37,076 bases of DNA from DAOTVY01 sp041082245 (GCA_041082245.1 JBDOIE010000005.1:1-37076), one strand, 5' to 3'. Positions 22,570 through 34,421 are shown, counted from the first letter of the stretch. Notes: a model not told the origin generated them from the letters alone. Made by a program: numbers and translations.

Positions 22570-22570
22570 T
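22542..22570 (+). promoter_or_regulatory. Sigma-70 promoter for rplS
   Basis: TTGTCA (22542-22547), 17-bp spacer, perfect TATAAT (22565-22570). The whole promoter lies in the 3' end of the HAD gene, and the TAA stop is bases 3-5 of the -10 box. It gives a leader of about 68 bases ahead of L19. Confidence 0.82.
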
Positions 22571-22644
22571 TGCGGCGTTTTCGGGACGATAGCCCCGGGC
22601 AGGGCTGGCCTGGGTGGAAAAGAGTGTTTTGGAGGCAAGGCGAG

Positions 22645-22998
22645 ATGCCCGACATTCGGACGACCAGTGCTGTGGAGCAGCGTTACCTCAAGGATAACCT
22701 TCCCGACTTTCGGGTTGGCGACACGGTGCGTGTCAGCGTGCGCGTCGTGGAGGGAGACCGCGAGCGCATTCAGGACTTTGAGGGCGTGGTGATCCGCCGC
22801 CGTGGCCGCGGGATCAACGAGAGCTTTACCGTGCGGCGGGTCGGGGCCCACGCCGTAGGGGTGGAGCGTACCTTCCTCGTCCACTCCCCGCGTGTGGAGG
22901 CGATCCGGGTCCTGCGGCGGGGCAAGGTCCGACGCGCCGTCCTGACCTATCTCCGCGGCCGGACGGGGCGTGCGGCGCGCATCAAGGAAGAGCGCTAG
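22645..22998 (+). CDS. rplS: 50S ribosomal protein L19
   Basis: A 117-residue L19, the usual length. Recognisable parts are DFRVGDTVRVSVRVVEGDRER in pieces, IQDFEGVVIRRRG, SFTVRR, GVERTFLVHSPRVEAI and the basic end LRRGKVRRAVLTYLRGR. It sits at the 30S-50S interface. The start ATG at 22645 has GGAGG about 9 bases upstream; upstream frame is leader. Genes often beside it (rimM, trmD, rpsP) are absent here, so it is transcribed alone from its own promoter. Confidence 0.97.
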   Translation: MPDIRTTSAVEQRYLKDNLPDFRVGDTVRVSVRVVEGDRERIQDFEGVVIRRRGRGINESFTVRRVGAHAVGVERTFLVHSPRVEAIRVLRRGKVRRAVLTYLRGRTGRAARIKEER

Positions 22999-23287
22999 TC
23001 TCTTCTTCCCGTCTCGCACGCTATCTTGTGGCGGGGGTCTCCTGCTGCCCTGTGCGTTTCGCCCTTATGGCCTGAGTAGCCAGGTCTGGCCTTTGCACGA
23101 CCGCTACCTTTCCCCCTTTTCCGCAGGCATCAGGGACACGGAGCTTTCCCCGGGAATGCCAGCCCGGAGCGAGGTTGGCCCGCGGGCCTGTGCCTGAGGG
23201 CTTTTGCCCCTGGTACGTGTGTTGCTTCCCCTGTAGATGCCTGGCCCGCTACATTCGCCCGGGGGCAGGCCATCGGGGTGGTTTTTC
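22999..23287. other. 289-bp convergent intergenic region
   Basis: Between the stop codons of rplS and gyrA. No convincing gene. It contains a 12-bp palindrome GGCCCGCGGGCC (23177-23188) and an imperfect GC-rich inverted repeat (about 23236-23274) just past the gyrA stop, neither with a clear U-run. Confidence 0.5.
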
Positions 23288-26479
<3,192 letters not shown>

Positions 26480-26511
26480 GCTGACCACCCGCCTCAGCGG
26501 TATCTATCCGT

Positions 26512-26540
26512 ATTGTAGCACAAACGTTCGATCTGTGCAA
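26512..26540 (-). promoter_or_regulatory. Promoter for gyrA
   Basis: Minus strand: TTGCAC (26540-26535), 17-bp spacer, TACAAT (26517-26512), placing the start of transcription about 25 bases before the ATG. Confidence 0.75.
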
Positions 26541-27136
26541 CGGCTACGAGCCTGGCGCCCGCATCATACCACGCTCGCGGGCGATTCGCAAACCGCGCTC
26601 CTTGATGCGGCAGCTGGCGAAGGAGCCGGCGTCCGGCCCCGGTTTGCGTCGAGAGGTGAATCCGGGGCAAGCCGTTCGGATCCAGGGGCTGGTGCGCAGC
26701 CAGCTTCTTTCGGGCGCCGCTCGGTTTCCGCATCGGTTCGACCGCGGGCCGGGCCCGCACCACGAACCTGCCTTTGCACAGATCTTCCCTTAGAGGTGCC
26801 TCGTGCGCTGATCCATAGCGGTTTGCGCGAGAAGGTGCAGTACGGTGGGCAGACACGGGGCGCGCCACTCCTGCAGGTACGGGGCAGCCTCGACCCGGCG
26901 CGTTCCGGGTGTGAAGCAGGGCTTCTCCATCCTTTTGTACCGGCTTGTCAGGAAAGTCTGTGAGGATGTAGGGCAACTCCGCAGGAGTTGCCCTACTCTC
27001 TCCCCCTTGTTCATCTCGAACGCCTATTCCACACACCGGCGAACGAACGGGGATACCCTCTCACTGGAAGTCACCTGCAAGAACGGCGCGCGCCCAGCAG
27101 ACACGCTCGCATTTCCCCCGCTGGACCGCTTTGCGG
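26541..27136. other. 596-bp divergent intergenic region without a supported gene
   Basis: Between the gyrA promoter and truD. Frames on both strands lack ribosome sites and recognisable domains. It contains one striking structure, the hairpin at 26968-26996; otherwise I see nothing assignable. Confidence 0.5.
26968..26996. repeat. Perfect 13-bp hairpin with a 3-base loop
   Basis: GTAGGGCAACTCC-GCA-GGAGTTGCCCTAC. No U-run on either strand. Its outward GTAGGGC...GCCCTAC form resembles REP-like palindromes scattered through some bacterial genomes. Confidence 0.75.
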
Positions 27137-27142
27137 TATACT
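27137..27142 (+). promoter_or_regulatory. Possible -10 box for truD
   Basis: TATACT 31 bases before the chosen start; no good -35 at 17-18 bp (C-rich). Transcription near 27149 would leave the ATG at 27155 almost leaderless, which favours the ATG at 27173. Confidence 0.4.
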
Positions 27143-27172
27143 AGGGGGGCGAAGATGGCACGGAGGAACGGG

Positions 27173-28330
27173 ATGCGCTATCGGCTGAGCCCGGAGGATT
27201 TCGTCGTAGAGGAGATGGTGCGCTTGCCGCGAGGCGGGGGCTCCTACACCCTGTACCGCGTACGGAAGCGCGACTGTACCACACTCGAGGTACAGGCCGA
27301 ACTCGCGCAGACCCTCGGCCGGCCGCTTTCCGCGGTCCAGTTCCCGGCGCTGAAGGACCGTCAGGCCGTCGCGGTGCAGTATGCGTCTGTACAGGGAGAG
27401 GGGCCGGCCGGGATCGAGGGCCCTCGCTGGTCCGCGCGCCGTGTGGGTGCTTCCCGGCGTCCCCTACGTCCGGGCGACCTGCTCGGGAACCGGTTCACCG
27501 TGACGCTCCGCGACCTGACTGCTGAGGAGATCTCCCGCATTACGGCAAGGCTCGAGGAACTGTCCCGCTACGGTTTCCCCAACTACTTCGACGTCCAGCG
27601 CTTCGGCTCCCAGATCCCCGGGGCCGAGTGGGTCGGAAAGCGCATCCTGCGCGGGGATGCCGAGGGCACGCTGCACGCGTACTTCTGCGAGCCGATGGTC
27701 GGCGACCCGGAAGAGATCCGGCGCTTCAAAGCTGAGGCAGCCAAGCGCTGGGGCCGGCGGGGCGATATCCTCCGCATCGCTCCCCGCCCCTCCAACTACC
27801 GCAGCGTCCTGGTTTTCTTGCTGGACCACCCGGACGCGTTCCGTAAAGCGCTCAACCTGGTTACGCCACGTGTCCTTTCCCTGTACCTGGCCGCGTACCA
27901 GAGCCTGCTGTGGAACCGGCTCGCCGGCCGGCTGGTCGGGCAGGAAGCCTCAGCGGAGGAGTCGCTCGAGATCGCGGGAGAACGGCTCCCGGCCTACCGA
28001 AGGCTTTCCGAGGAACAGCTGGCCCGCTGGCGCGGGCTCTCCGTTCCGCTCATCCACCGTCGCCTGGCGGGGGAGCCCGAATGGGCCTCGGCCTATGCGC
28101 CGCTGCTGGAGGAGGAAGGGCTTTCCTGGAACGAACTGAAGGCTCGACTGCTGCGCCGCGCCTACCTGGGTGCGGGTGCAAGGCCGCTGCTCGCCTTTCC
28201 GGGAAGAGCCGCCATCCTGGAGCAATCGCCCGATGAGCGCTTTGCTGGACGCCAGCGCCTCCGTGTTCGCTTTTCGCTTCCTCCGGGTTCATACGCCACC
28301 CTTGTCCTGCGGCTGCTGGAGGCCGCCTGA
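27173..28330 (+). CDS. truD: tRNA pseudouridine synthase D
   Basis: A 385-residue enzyme making pseudouridine at position 13 of tRNA-Glu (in E. coli). N-terminal YRLSPEDFVVEE, the catalytic-loop ALKDRQAVAVQYASV (Asp of KD), GNRFTVTLRDL and GFPNYFDVQRFGS are family signatures. The TRUD insertion domain lies between about residues 160 and 300. GGAGG sits 6 bases before the ATG at 27173; the ATG at 27155 has a poorer, G-only site and would add six residues. Confidence 0.93.
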   Translation: MRYRLSPEDFVVEEMVRLPRGGGSYTLYRVRKRDCTTLEVQAELAQTLGRPLSAVQFPALKDRQAVAVQYASVQGEGPAGIEGPRWSARRVGASRRPLRPGDLLGNRFTVTLRDLTAEEISRITARLEELSRYGFPNYFDVQRFGSQIPGAEWVGKRILRGDAEGTLHAYFCEPMVGDPEEIRRFKAEAAKRWGRRGDILRIAPRPSNYRSVLVFLLDHPDAFRKALNLVTPRVLSLYLAAYQSLLWNRLAGRLVGQEASAEESLEIAGERLPAYRRLSEEQLARWRGLSVPLIHRRLAGEPEWASAYAPLLEEEGLSWNELKARLLRRAYLGAGARPLLAFPGRAAILEQSPDERFAGRQRLRVRFSLPPGSYATLVLRLLEAA

Positions 28331-28369
28331 ACTCGTCCCGCGCGGCGACTTTTGTCGCAGACGACGAGT
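28331..28369 (+). terminator. Two-tier stem-loop after truD
   Basis: Outer ACTCGTC/GACGAGT (28331-28337, 28363-28369) encloses GCGAC-TTTT-GTCGC (28345-28358). Followed by GCTTTCCCC, so a weak terminator at best. Confidence 0.4.
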
Positions 28370-28413
28370 GCTTTCCCCAGTATGCTAGGGGCAACACCAG
28401 GAGGAGGCTAACG

Positions 28414-29637
28414 ATGAGCGAGTATATCAATAACTCGGAACAGCGCAAGCAGGTCCTGAAGCGCTTGATCCGTGAACTGCACGAAGGCAAGGCAGTCGAG
28501 GAGGTACGCGCCGAGTTCGCGCAGCTGCTGCGGGAAGCCGGAGCGAGCGAGATCGCCGCAGTAGAACAGGCATTGATCGCGGAAGGTTTGCCGGAAAGCG
28601 AGATCAAGCGGCTGTGCGACGTGCACGTGGCGGTCTTTCGCGAAGCGCTCGAAGCGCAGCCCCGGCCGGAGACCATTCCCGGGCATCCCCTGCATACGTT
28701 CCGGGCGGAGAACGCTGCGGTGATACAGGTACTGGAAGAGCTCGGCCAGGCCCTTTCCGCCCTGAAAGCGACCCACGGGGAGGCGGAACTCGAGCGGGCG
28801 CGCGAGGCGCTGCGACGCTTGAGGGAATACGAGAAGCACTACCTGCGCAAGGAAAACCTGCTTTTCCCCTTCCTGGAAAAGCACGGTTTCTCCGGGCCTT
28901 CGCGTGTGATGTGGGCCATCCACGACGACATCCGGGCCGGGTGGAAAGCGCTGGAGGCCGTGCTCGCTTCCCCGGCTAGCGATCCCGAGTTCGACCGCCA
29001 GATCGACCGCGCCTTCCTTCCGCTCGAGAAGATGATCCGCGAGATGATCGTGAAAGAAGAGAACATCCTCTTCCCGACCTCGCTCGAGAAGTTGAGCCAC
29101 GAGGAGTGGCTGGCGATCCACGATCAGGAGCCGACCATCGGCTACTGCTACGTGCAGCCGGGCGACCAGTGGCCGCCCCGTGCTCCGGAAGTAGCTCCGG
29201 CGCGTCCGGCAGAGGTGACCGCCGTGCCCGAAGGGCTGATCCCGCTCCAGACCGGAGCCCTGTCGCTCACCGAACTGAACCTGATCCTGCGCCATCTCCC
29301 GGTGGATATCACCTTCGTGGACAAGGAGGACCGGGTGAGGTTCTTCTCCCAGACGCGGGATCGGATCTTTCCCCGCGCGGCGACCGTCATCGGGCGCAAG
29401 GTGCAGCAGTGCCATCCTCCGGCGAGCATCCACAAGGTACAGCAGATCCTGGACGACTTCCGGGCCGGCCGGCGCGACAAGGCCGAGTTCTGGATCCAGA
29501 TGCAGGGGCGCTTCATCTACATCGTCTACTACGCCGTGCGCGACGAAAACGGGGAATACCAGGGCACGCTGGAGGTCACCCAGGATATCGGCCGCTTGCG
29601 CGAGTTGCAGGGGGAGCGGCGCCTGCTGGAGGATTAG
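28414..29637 (+). CDS. DUF438 / hemerythrin / PAS domain protein
   Basis: A 407-residue soluble protein with AGGAGGAGG ahead of ATG. Residues 1-85 form the helical DUF438 domain (LKRLIRELHEGKAVEEV, EQALIAEGLPESEIKRLCDVH). A hemerythrin-like HHE four-helix bundle follows (about 90-240) with iron-ligand candidates HTF, YEKHYLRKENLLFPFLEKHG, AIHDDI and EENILFP. The C-terminal third (about 285-400) is a PAS domain (DITFVDKEDRVRFFS, GRKVQQCHPP, QGTLEVTQDIG). The set is known from anaerobes and is thought to sense oxygen, NO or redox state; there is no output domain, so it must act through a partner. The PAS His-Pro motif QCHPP is typical of the subfamily. Confidence 0.88.
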   Translation: MSEYINNSEQRKQVLKRLIRELHEGKAVEEVRAEFAQLLREAGASEIAAVEQALIAEGLPESEIKRLCDVHVAVFREALEAQPRPETIPGHPLHTFRAENAAVIQVLEELGQALSALKATHGEAELERAREALRRLREYEKHYLRKENLLFPFLEKHGFSGPSRVMWAIHDDIRAGWKALEAVLASPASDPEFDRQIDRAFLPLEKMIREMIVKEENILFPTSLEKLSHEEWLAIHDQEPTIGYCYVQPGDQWPPRAPEVAPARPAEVTAVPEGLIPLQTGALSLTELNLILRHLPVDITFVDKEDRVRFFSQTRDRIFPRAATVIGRKVQQCHPPASIHKVQQILDDFRAGRRDKAEFWIQMQGRFIYIVYYAVRDENGEYQGTLEVTQDIGRLRELQGERRLLED

Positions 29638-29650
29638 AAGCAGGCGCCGC

Positions 29651-31819
29651 CTACCGCCGGCGGGACCTTCGCAACAGTGGGCGCATGCCGTTCAGGGTCA
29701 CGATGAGCGATATGCCCATATCGGCAAAGACGGCCATCCAGAGCGTCGCGAGCCCGGCCAGCGCCAATCCGAGGAACACCGCCTTGGTCAGCAAGGAGAG
29801 GGCGATGTTCTGTCGGACGATCGATGCCGCCTGCCGGCTCAGCCGGAGCAGCTCCGGGAGCGCCCGGAGGTCGTCGCCCATCAGGGCCACGTCGGCGGCT
29901 TCCAGGGCGACATCGGAGCCGACCACGCCCATCGCGATGCCCACCGTGGCGCGCGCCAGCGCAGGGGCGTCGTTGATTCCGTCCCCGACCATGGCCACGC
30001 TGCCGTAGCGCCCGAGGAGCTCGGCTACGGCTTCGACCTTCTGTTCAGGAAGGAGCTCGGCTCGCACCTCATCCACCCCGGCCGCGCGGGCGATCCGCTC
30101 GGCAGCCTCCTGGCGGTCGCCGGTCAGCATCACCGTGCGACGCACCCCGGAGCGTTTGAGCACCGCGATCGCCTCCGGAGCTTCATCCCGCAGGGGATCG
30201 GAGACGATGCCGTAGGCACGCTGCCCGCAGCACAGGTCCTCCACGAGGATAGCCGTTCCACCGTTCGCCGCTGCCCGTTCTACCTCCAGGCAGAACGGCT
30301 CCTTTTCCTCCCGATCTCCGTGCAGGTATACGTGGCTCCCCACCTTCACCGTGTGGCCGTTCACCCGTCCGGTTACCCCAAGGCCGGCAACGTGTTGCAC
30401 CTCGTCCGCGGGGTCGTACCGCTCGGCCACTTCCAGCCGACGGGCCGCTTCGAGAACCGCGCCGGCCAGCGGGTGGGTCGTCCTGCGTTCCAGGGCGGCG
30501 GCTTTGGCCAGGAGATCCAGGCACTGGGGGCAATCTTCTGGAGGGCGGTCGTCCAGATGGTTCGCACAACGCCCTTCGATCAGCTGGGGTCGGCCTGCGG
30601 TCAAGGTACCGGTCTTGTCGAAGGCGATCACCCGCACCGCGGCCAGGCGCTCCAGGTGGATGCCTCCCTTGACCAGGATGCCCGCGCGCGCTGCGGACGC
30701 GAGCGCGCTCACCACGGTCACCGGAGTGGAAATCACCAGGGCGCAGGGACAGGCGATGACCAGGAGCACGAGCGCCCGGTACAACCAGGCCACGAAGCTG
30801 CCCCAACCGATGAGCGGAGGTACGACGGCCACCAGCAGGGCTCCGGCGACCACAGCGGGCGTGTACACGCGCGCGAAACGGTCGACGAACCGCTGGCTGG
30901 GTGCTCGCTGTTCTTGCGCTTCCTGAACGAGGTGGACCATCCGCGCCAGCGTGCTATCGGAAGCCGGACGGGTGACGAGAACGGTGAGCGCACCAGCGCC
31001 GTTGATCGTCCCTGCAAAGACCGCGTCTCCGGGCGCCTTCGGTACCGGGATACTTTCGCCCGTGATCGGCGACTGGTCCACCGCCGAGCTTCCCTCCAGC
31101 ACATCGCCGTCGGCGGGGATCCTTTCGCCGGGCCGCACAAGGACGCGGTCGCCGCGCTCGAGCAGCTCTACGGGGACGCGCTCTTCTCCGTCGGGGGTCA
31201 GGCGTGTCGCTTCCCGGGGGCTGAGCGCGACCAGCATCCGGACCGCCGCGCGAGCGCGCTCTGTGGTGAAGGCTTCGAGGAGCTCCCCGAGCGAGAACAG
31301 AAAGATGACCATCGCCCCTTCGGCATACTCTCCGATGGCCAGAGCGCCCAGCGCGGCGATGGTCATCAGGGCGTTCATATCGGGCCGGTGGGTGCTGCGC
31401 AGGACGGCCCAGCCTTTCCGGGCGATGGGCAGGCCGGCCACGGCGGTGGCGAGGACCAGGACACCCTGGTACACGAGGAGCGGCGCGCCCAACCAGCGCG
31501 CAAGCCAGGCGATGAGCAACAGGACGCCCGCGGCCGCAGTGGGCCACGCCTCGCGATAGTGCTGCCAGATCCCCCTTGGCGCGTCCGTCCCGAGGACGAC
31601 GCGGTATCCCATCGCTCGGGCTGCCTCCTGCACGCGGGTCAGCAACTGCTCGTCGGGCGTCGTGGTCAACCGCATTCGCCCGGTGGCAAACGACACCTGT
31701 ACCTGCGCAACCCCCGGCAGGCGTGCGATCGCTTCCTCCAGATGACGGGCGCAGTCCGCGCAGTCCATGCCTTCCACAGGCAGGACAAAGGTGCGCAAAG
31801 TTTCGTTCCTACGGCTCAC
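29651..31819 (-). CDS. P1B-type heavy-metal ATPase (Zn/Cd/Pb class)
   Basis: A metal-exporting ATPase of about 722 residues. N-terminal heavy-metal domain with GMDCADC; membrane metal site CPCALVIS; phosphorylation site DKTGTLTAG; nucleotide-site TTHPLAGAV; hinge GDGINDAPALA. The last transmembrane helix has FADMGISLIVTLN, an Asp in the place typical of zinc/cadmium/lead pumps. The nucleotide domain contains an unusual CANHLDDRPPEDCPQC segment. GTG at 31819 is the chosen start (GGAGAG 7 bases upstream, 11-base overlap with the repressor gene); a TTG at 31798 or ATG at 31837 are alternatives. Expression should rise when the repressor binds metal. Confidence 0.9.
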   Translation of the reverse strand: MSRRNETLRTFVLPVEGMDCADCARHLEEAIARLPGVAQVQVSFATGRMRLTTTPDEQLLTRVQEAARAMGYRVVLGTDAPRGIWQHYREAWPTAAAGVLLLIAWLARWLGAPLLVYQGVLVLATAVAGLPIARKGWAVLRSTHRPDMNALMTIAALGALAIGEYAEGAMVIFLFSLGELLEAFTTERARAAVRMLVALSPREATRLTPDGEERVPVELLERGDRVLVRPGERIPADGDVLEGSSAVDQSPITGESIPVPKAPGDAVFAGTINGAGALTVLVTRPASDSTLARMVHLVQEAQEQRAPSQRFVDRFARVYTPAVVAGALLVAVVPPLIGWGSFVAWLYRALVLLVIACPCALVISTPVTVVSALASAARAGILVKGGIHLERLAAVRVIAFDKTGTLTAGRPQLIEGRCANHLDDRPPEDCPQCLDLLAKAAALERRTTHPLAGAVLEAARRLEVAERYDPADEVQHVAGLGVTGRVNGHTVKVGSHVYLHGDREEKEPFCLEVERAAANGGTAILVEDLCCGQRAYGIVSDPLRDEAPEAIAVLKRSGVRRTVMLTGDRQEAAERIARAAGVDEVRAELLPEQKVEAVAELLGRYGSVAMVGDGINDAPALARATVGIAMGVVGSDVALEAADVALMGDDLRALPELLRLSRQAASIVRQNIALSLLTKAVFLGLALAGLATLWMAVFADMGISLIVTLNGMRPLLRRSRRR

Positions 31820-32126
31820 GGTATCTCTCCAGTACATGTTCCAGCGCATCGCGAAAGAGGGTGCGCACGTGGGCGTCGTCCAAAGTGTAGATCACGCGCT
31901 TGCCCTGCCGGGAACGCCGCACGAGGTACCGCGAGCGCAGCAGCCGGAGCTGGTGCGAGACCGCGGAGACGGTCATCCCCAGCCGCGCGGCCAGTTCCCC
32001 GACGCAGAGCGGCTCCCGGGACAGCAGGTCCAGAATGCGCACGCGCGTCGGGTCCCCGAGGAGCCGGAACGACTCTGCCAGCTCGCCTGCAAGCGTCTCA
32101 TCCAGCGGTTCTGCCCGCTGTCCCAT
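31809..32126 (-). CDS. ArsR/SmtB-family metal-sensing repressor
   Basis: A 105-residue winged-helix repressor. The helix-turn-helix is ELAARLGMTVSAVSHQLRLL and the wing is SRQGKRVIYTL. The alpha-5 metal motif is complete: in LDDAHVRTLFRDALEHVLE the spacing is DxHx10HxxE, as in the zinc site of SmtB. The PLCVGEL cysteine recalls the alpha-3 sites of cadmium sensors but lacks its second Cys. ATG at 32126 with GAGGGTGG upstream; the upstream TTG is not used. It leads the operon with the ATPase and should repress both in the absence of metal. Confidence 0.92.
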   Translation of the reverse strand: MGQRAEPLDETLAGELAESFRLLGDPTRVRILDLLSREPLCVGELAARLGMTVSAVSHQLRLLRSRYLVRRSRQGKRVIYTLDDAHVRTLFRDALEHVLERYREP

Positions 32127-32133
32127 TGCCACC

Positions 32134-32159
32134 CTCAAACGTTTGAGCAACTGCTCAAA
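32134..32159. promoter_or_regulatory. ArsR/SmtB operator
   Basis: TTTGAGCA-AC-TGCTCAAA (32142-32159) is a perfect 8-2-8 inverted repeat with the TGAnCA core of SmtB-type operators. It shares a half-site with a second perfect palindrome, CTCAAACGTTTGAG (32134-32147). Together they cover the end of the -10 box and the start of transcription. Confidence 0.85.
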
Positions 32160-32187
32160 TCATAGCACGGATGGACGATCCTGTCAA
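32159..32187 (-). promoter_or_regulatory. Sigma-70 promoter for the metal-resistance operon
   Basis: Minus strand: perfect TTGACA (32187-32182), 17-bp spacer, TATGAT (32164-32159). The TGA inside the -35 box is the stop codon of the UvrD-like gene. The operator begins at the last base of the -10. Confidence 0.88.
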
Positions 32188-34412
32188 GCGGGCAGATCGT
32201 GCCCGCTCTCCATTCTCCGCAGGAACCGATCCAGTTCTGCAAGCACCGGGGCCCCTTCCTGTGGCCGGTCGCGCCCGTATCGCTCGACTTCGCGGCTCCA
32301 GCTGATGTGCAGGTGGCGGCGGGCACGGGTGATCCCGACGTAGAGCAGGCGCAGGCGCTCGGCGATCGTCTCCAGACAGGCCTCCCGGGTGGCCTGTTCC
32401 GGGTCCGCGCTTGAGCCTTCTTCGCCCATCAGCGCGCGCATCCAGGCCTGGACGATCGCCGTTGGGTTTCCGCCGGCCTCCGGGTGGGTTCCCTGGAACG
32501 GGTCCGCCAGCGTATGGGGCACCCAGTAGCGGTCGATCCCGACCAGGCACACGAGGTCCCACTCCAGCCCTTTGGCGCGGTGCTGGGTGGCCACGGTGAT
32601 GCGGCCGGGCTGGGGCTCGAACCCCAAATCTTCGTCGCTCAGCCCGACAAAGCGGCGTCGTCCGGCGGCGATGCGCTCCAGTTCCTGGGCGAGGTCCGGC
32701 AGCCTCAGGCCCGGATCGGCCTCCTGGAGATGCCGCAGGTGGGCCGCGATCTGCTGGGCGGTCGCGAGATCCGCAGGACGGATGAGCACCTCGGAGGCGA
32801 TCAGGAGCACCAGCTGGTCGATCGGGAGCGAAGCGGCGCGTGCGGTGCGACGGGCGAGTTCGAGGAACGGTTGCAGCAGCTCAACCTCCCCCGGTCCTGC
32901 TCGCCCGGCGGGCAGGGCCTCCAGGGGGCTTTCGCCTTCCTGCGGGAACAGCAGGCGCTCCGGCGCGACAGCGCTATGGAGCAGCCGAGCGAGCGCCACC
33001 CGTTCCGCCTCGAGGGAAAGCCACCCGTGGTCCACGAGACGCTCGAACGCGCGTGCCAGCGCTGCCCGGTCGACGGGGTCCGCCGCGAGCGCTAGAAGCC
33101 CGGCCAGCAACCCGGCGACGCCGCGTGCCTGCGAGGAACTTTCCAGGAGCTCGTCGTGTGGGAGCCCTTCGGCGGCCAGAAGCGCGCTCACCTGGTAGCC
33201 CAGTTCGTTTGTGGGGACCAGGATCGCCAGCGTACGGGAAGGGAAGCGCTCCCGATACCGCGCGGCCAGGCGGACGACGGCGGGCAACTCTTCGCGTTCG
33301 CGGTGGCTGTACCCCTGGGCCTGGATGACGATGCTGCGCGGCTCGTCCGGCGGGTTGGCCTGAGGATCGTCCGGCGGCACAGGTTCCATCCGCTGGAGGC
33401 GGAAGGCGCGCTCGCGGATCTCGGGGACCGGGTGTCGGCGGCAGGTCCATTCCACGAGGTGGTTCGCCAGGGCCATGATGCGCGGAGCACACCGACCGGT
33501 CTGGGTCATCGGGATCGTGCGCACCTCGGCGCGCGCCATAAACGCGCGGAAATAGCGCGGGTGCGCGGCGGTGAAGGTGCTCGTGATCGCCTGGTTGGGG
33601 TCGCCCACGCGCACCCAGTTCCCGGGCCGGCCGGCCAGCAGCGAAAGCAATTCCTCCTGAAGCGGCACGCTGTCCTGTGCTTCGTCTTCCAGGATGAAAG
33701 GCCACCGCTCGCGCAGCCGTTCCAGGAGGTCCGGATGCTGTTCGAGCAGGTCGACTGCCCGCCAGACGAGGTCGTCGAAATCGAGCCCGCCGCTCGCTTC
33801 GACGTACATCTGGTACAGGGCATAGACCTCGATCGCGAGCGACACCAGTTCCGGCACGGGCCGTGGCCAGGCGGCAAGGCGTGCGAGCAGATCGCGGGGT
33901 CTCCAGCGGCGGTTCTTTGCCAGCGACACCGCCGCCCGGGCGACCTCCAGGAAGCGCTCCCGCCAGAAAGCCCGCGCCTGCGGGGTATCCTCGGGCAGCC
34001 AGCGTTCCCAGAAGTCCGGGTGCTCCTCGAGCCAGCGCTCCAGGGCACGTTCCAGGAAAGATTGGCTGGTGCGCTCGTCCAGCACCGGGAATCCCGGGAC
34101 GACTCCGGCCAGTCCGGGCTGCTCGAGCACGATCTCCCTTGCCAGGCTATGGAGTGTGCGCACCTCGTAGCGGCCGCGACGGACGCCGGCCTCCTGGAGC
34201 GTGGTCGCGATGCGGTGCGAGAGGTTGTCCACGGCCGAATTCATATAGGTCACGACGAGCACCGTCCCGTCGCCCGGCAGGCCTTCCTCGAGCAGGCGCG
34301 CGGCCAGTGCAGCGAGGGTGACCGTCTTGCCGCTTCCGGGGACGGCGGAAACCGCGAGGTACCCTCCGCGGTAGGACAGCACCTGTTCCTGGGCCGGGCG
34401 CGGTGCGAACAT
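32184..34412 (-). CDS. UvrD/Rep-family superfamily I DNA helicase
   Basis: A 742-residue 3'-5' helicase with all core motifs: Walker A AVPGSGKT (about residue 23), Ia VTYMNSAVDNLS, Walker B ILEDEAQD, III VGDPNQAI, V ATQHRAKGLEWD and VI LLYVGITRARRHLHI. Residues 150-210 and 430-560 are the 1B and 2B insertions. No C-terminal nuclease or FeS cysteines are visible, so it is not a classical AddA. Start ATG at 34412, 9 bases after the stop of the degenerate paralogue, so the two are on one transcript and likely work together, perhaps in recombination or repair. Confidence 0.87.
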   Translation of the reverse strand: MFAPRPAQEQVLSYRGGYLAVSAVPGSGKTVTLAALAARLLEEGLPGDGTVLVVTYMNSAVDNLSHRIATTLQEAGVRRGRYEVRTLHSLAREIVLEQPGLAGVVPGFPVLDERTSQSFLERALERWLEEHPDFWERWLPEDTPQARAFWRERFLEVARAAVSLAKNRRWRPRDLLARLAAWPRPVPELVSLAIEVYALYQMYVEASGGLDFDDLVWRAVDLLEQHPDLLERLRERWPFILEDEAQDSVPLQEELLSLLAGRPGNWVRVGDPNQAITSTFTAAHPRYFRAFMARAEVRTIPMTQTGRCAPRIMALANHLVEWTCRRHPVPEIRERAFRLQRMEPVPPDDPQANPPDEPRSIVIQAQGYSHREREELPAVVRLAARYRERFPSRTLAILVPTNELGYQVSALLAAEGLPHDELLESSSQARGVAGLLAGLLALAADPVDRAALARAFERLVDHGWLSLEAERVALARLLHSAVAPERLLFPQEGESPLEALPAGRAGPGEVELLQPFLELARRTARAASLPIDQLVLLIASEVLIRPADLATAQQIAAHLRHLQEADPGLRLPDLAQELERIAAGRRRFVGLSDEDLGFEPQPGRITVATQHRAKGLEWDLVCLVGIDRYWVPHTLADPFQGTHPEAGGNPTAIVQAWMRALMGEEGSSADPEQATREACLETIAERLRLLYVGITRARRHLHISWSREVERYGRDRPQEGAPVLAELDRFLRRMESGHDLPA

Positions 34413-34421
34413 CGGTATCTC

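Noticed and set aside
26494..27036. Minus-strand frame of 180 codons between gyrA and truD
   Set aside because: Overlaps the gyrA promoter and the 13-bp hairpin; no ribosome site or domain; codon pattern unlike the neighbours.
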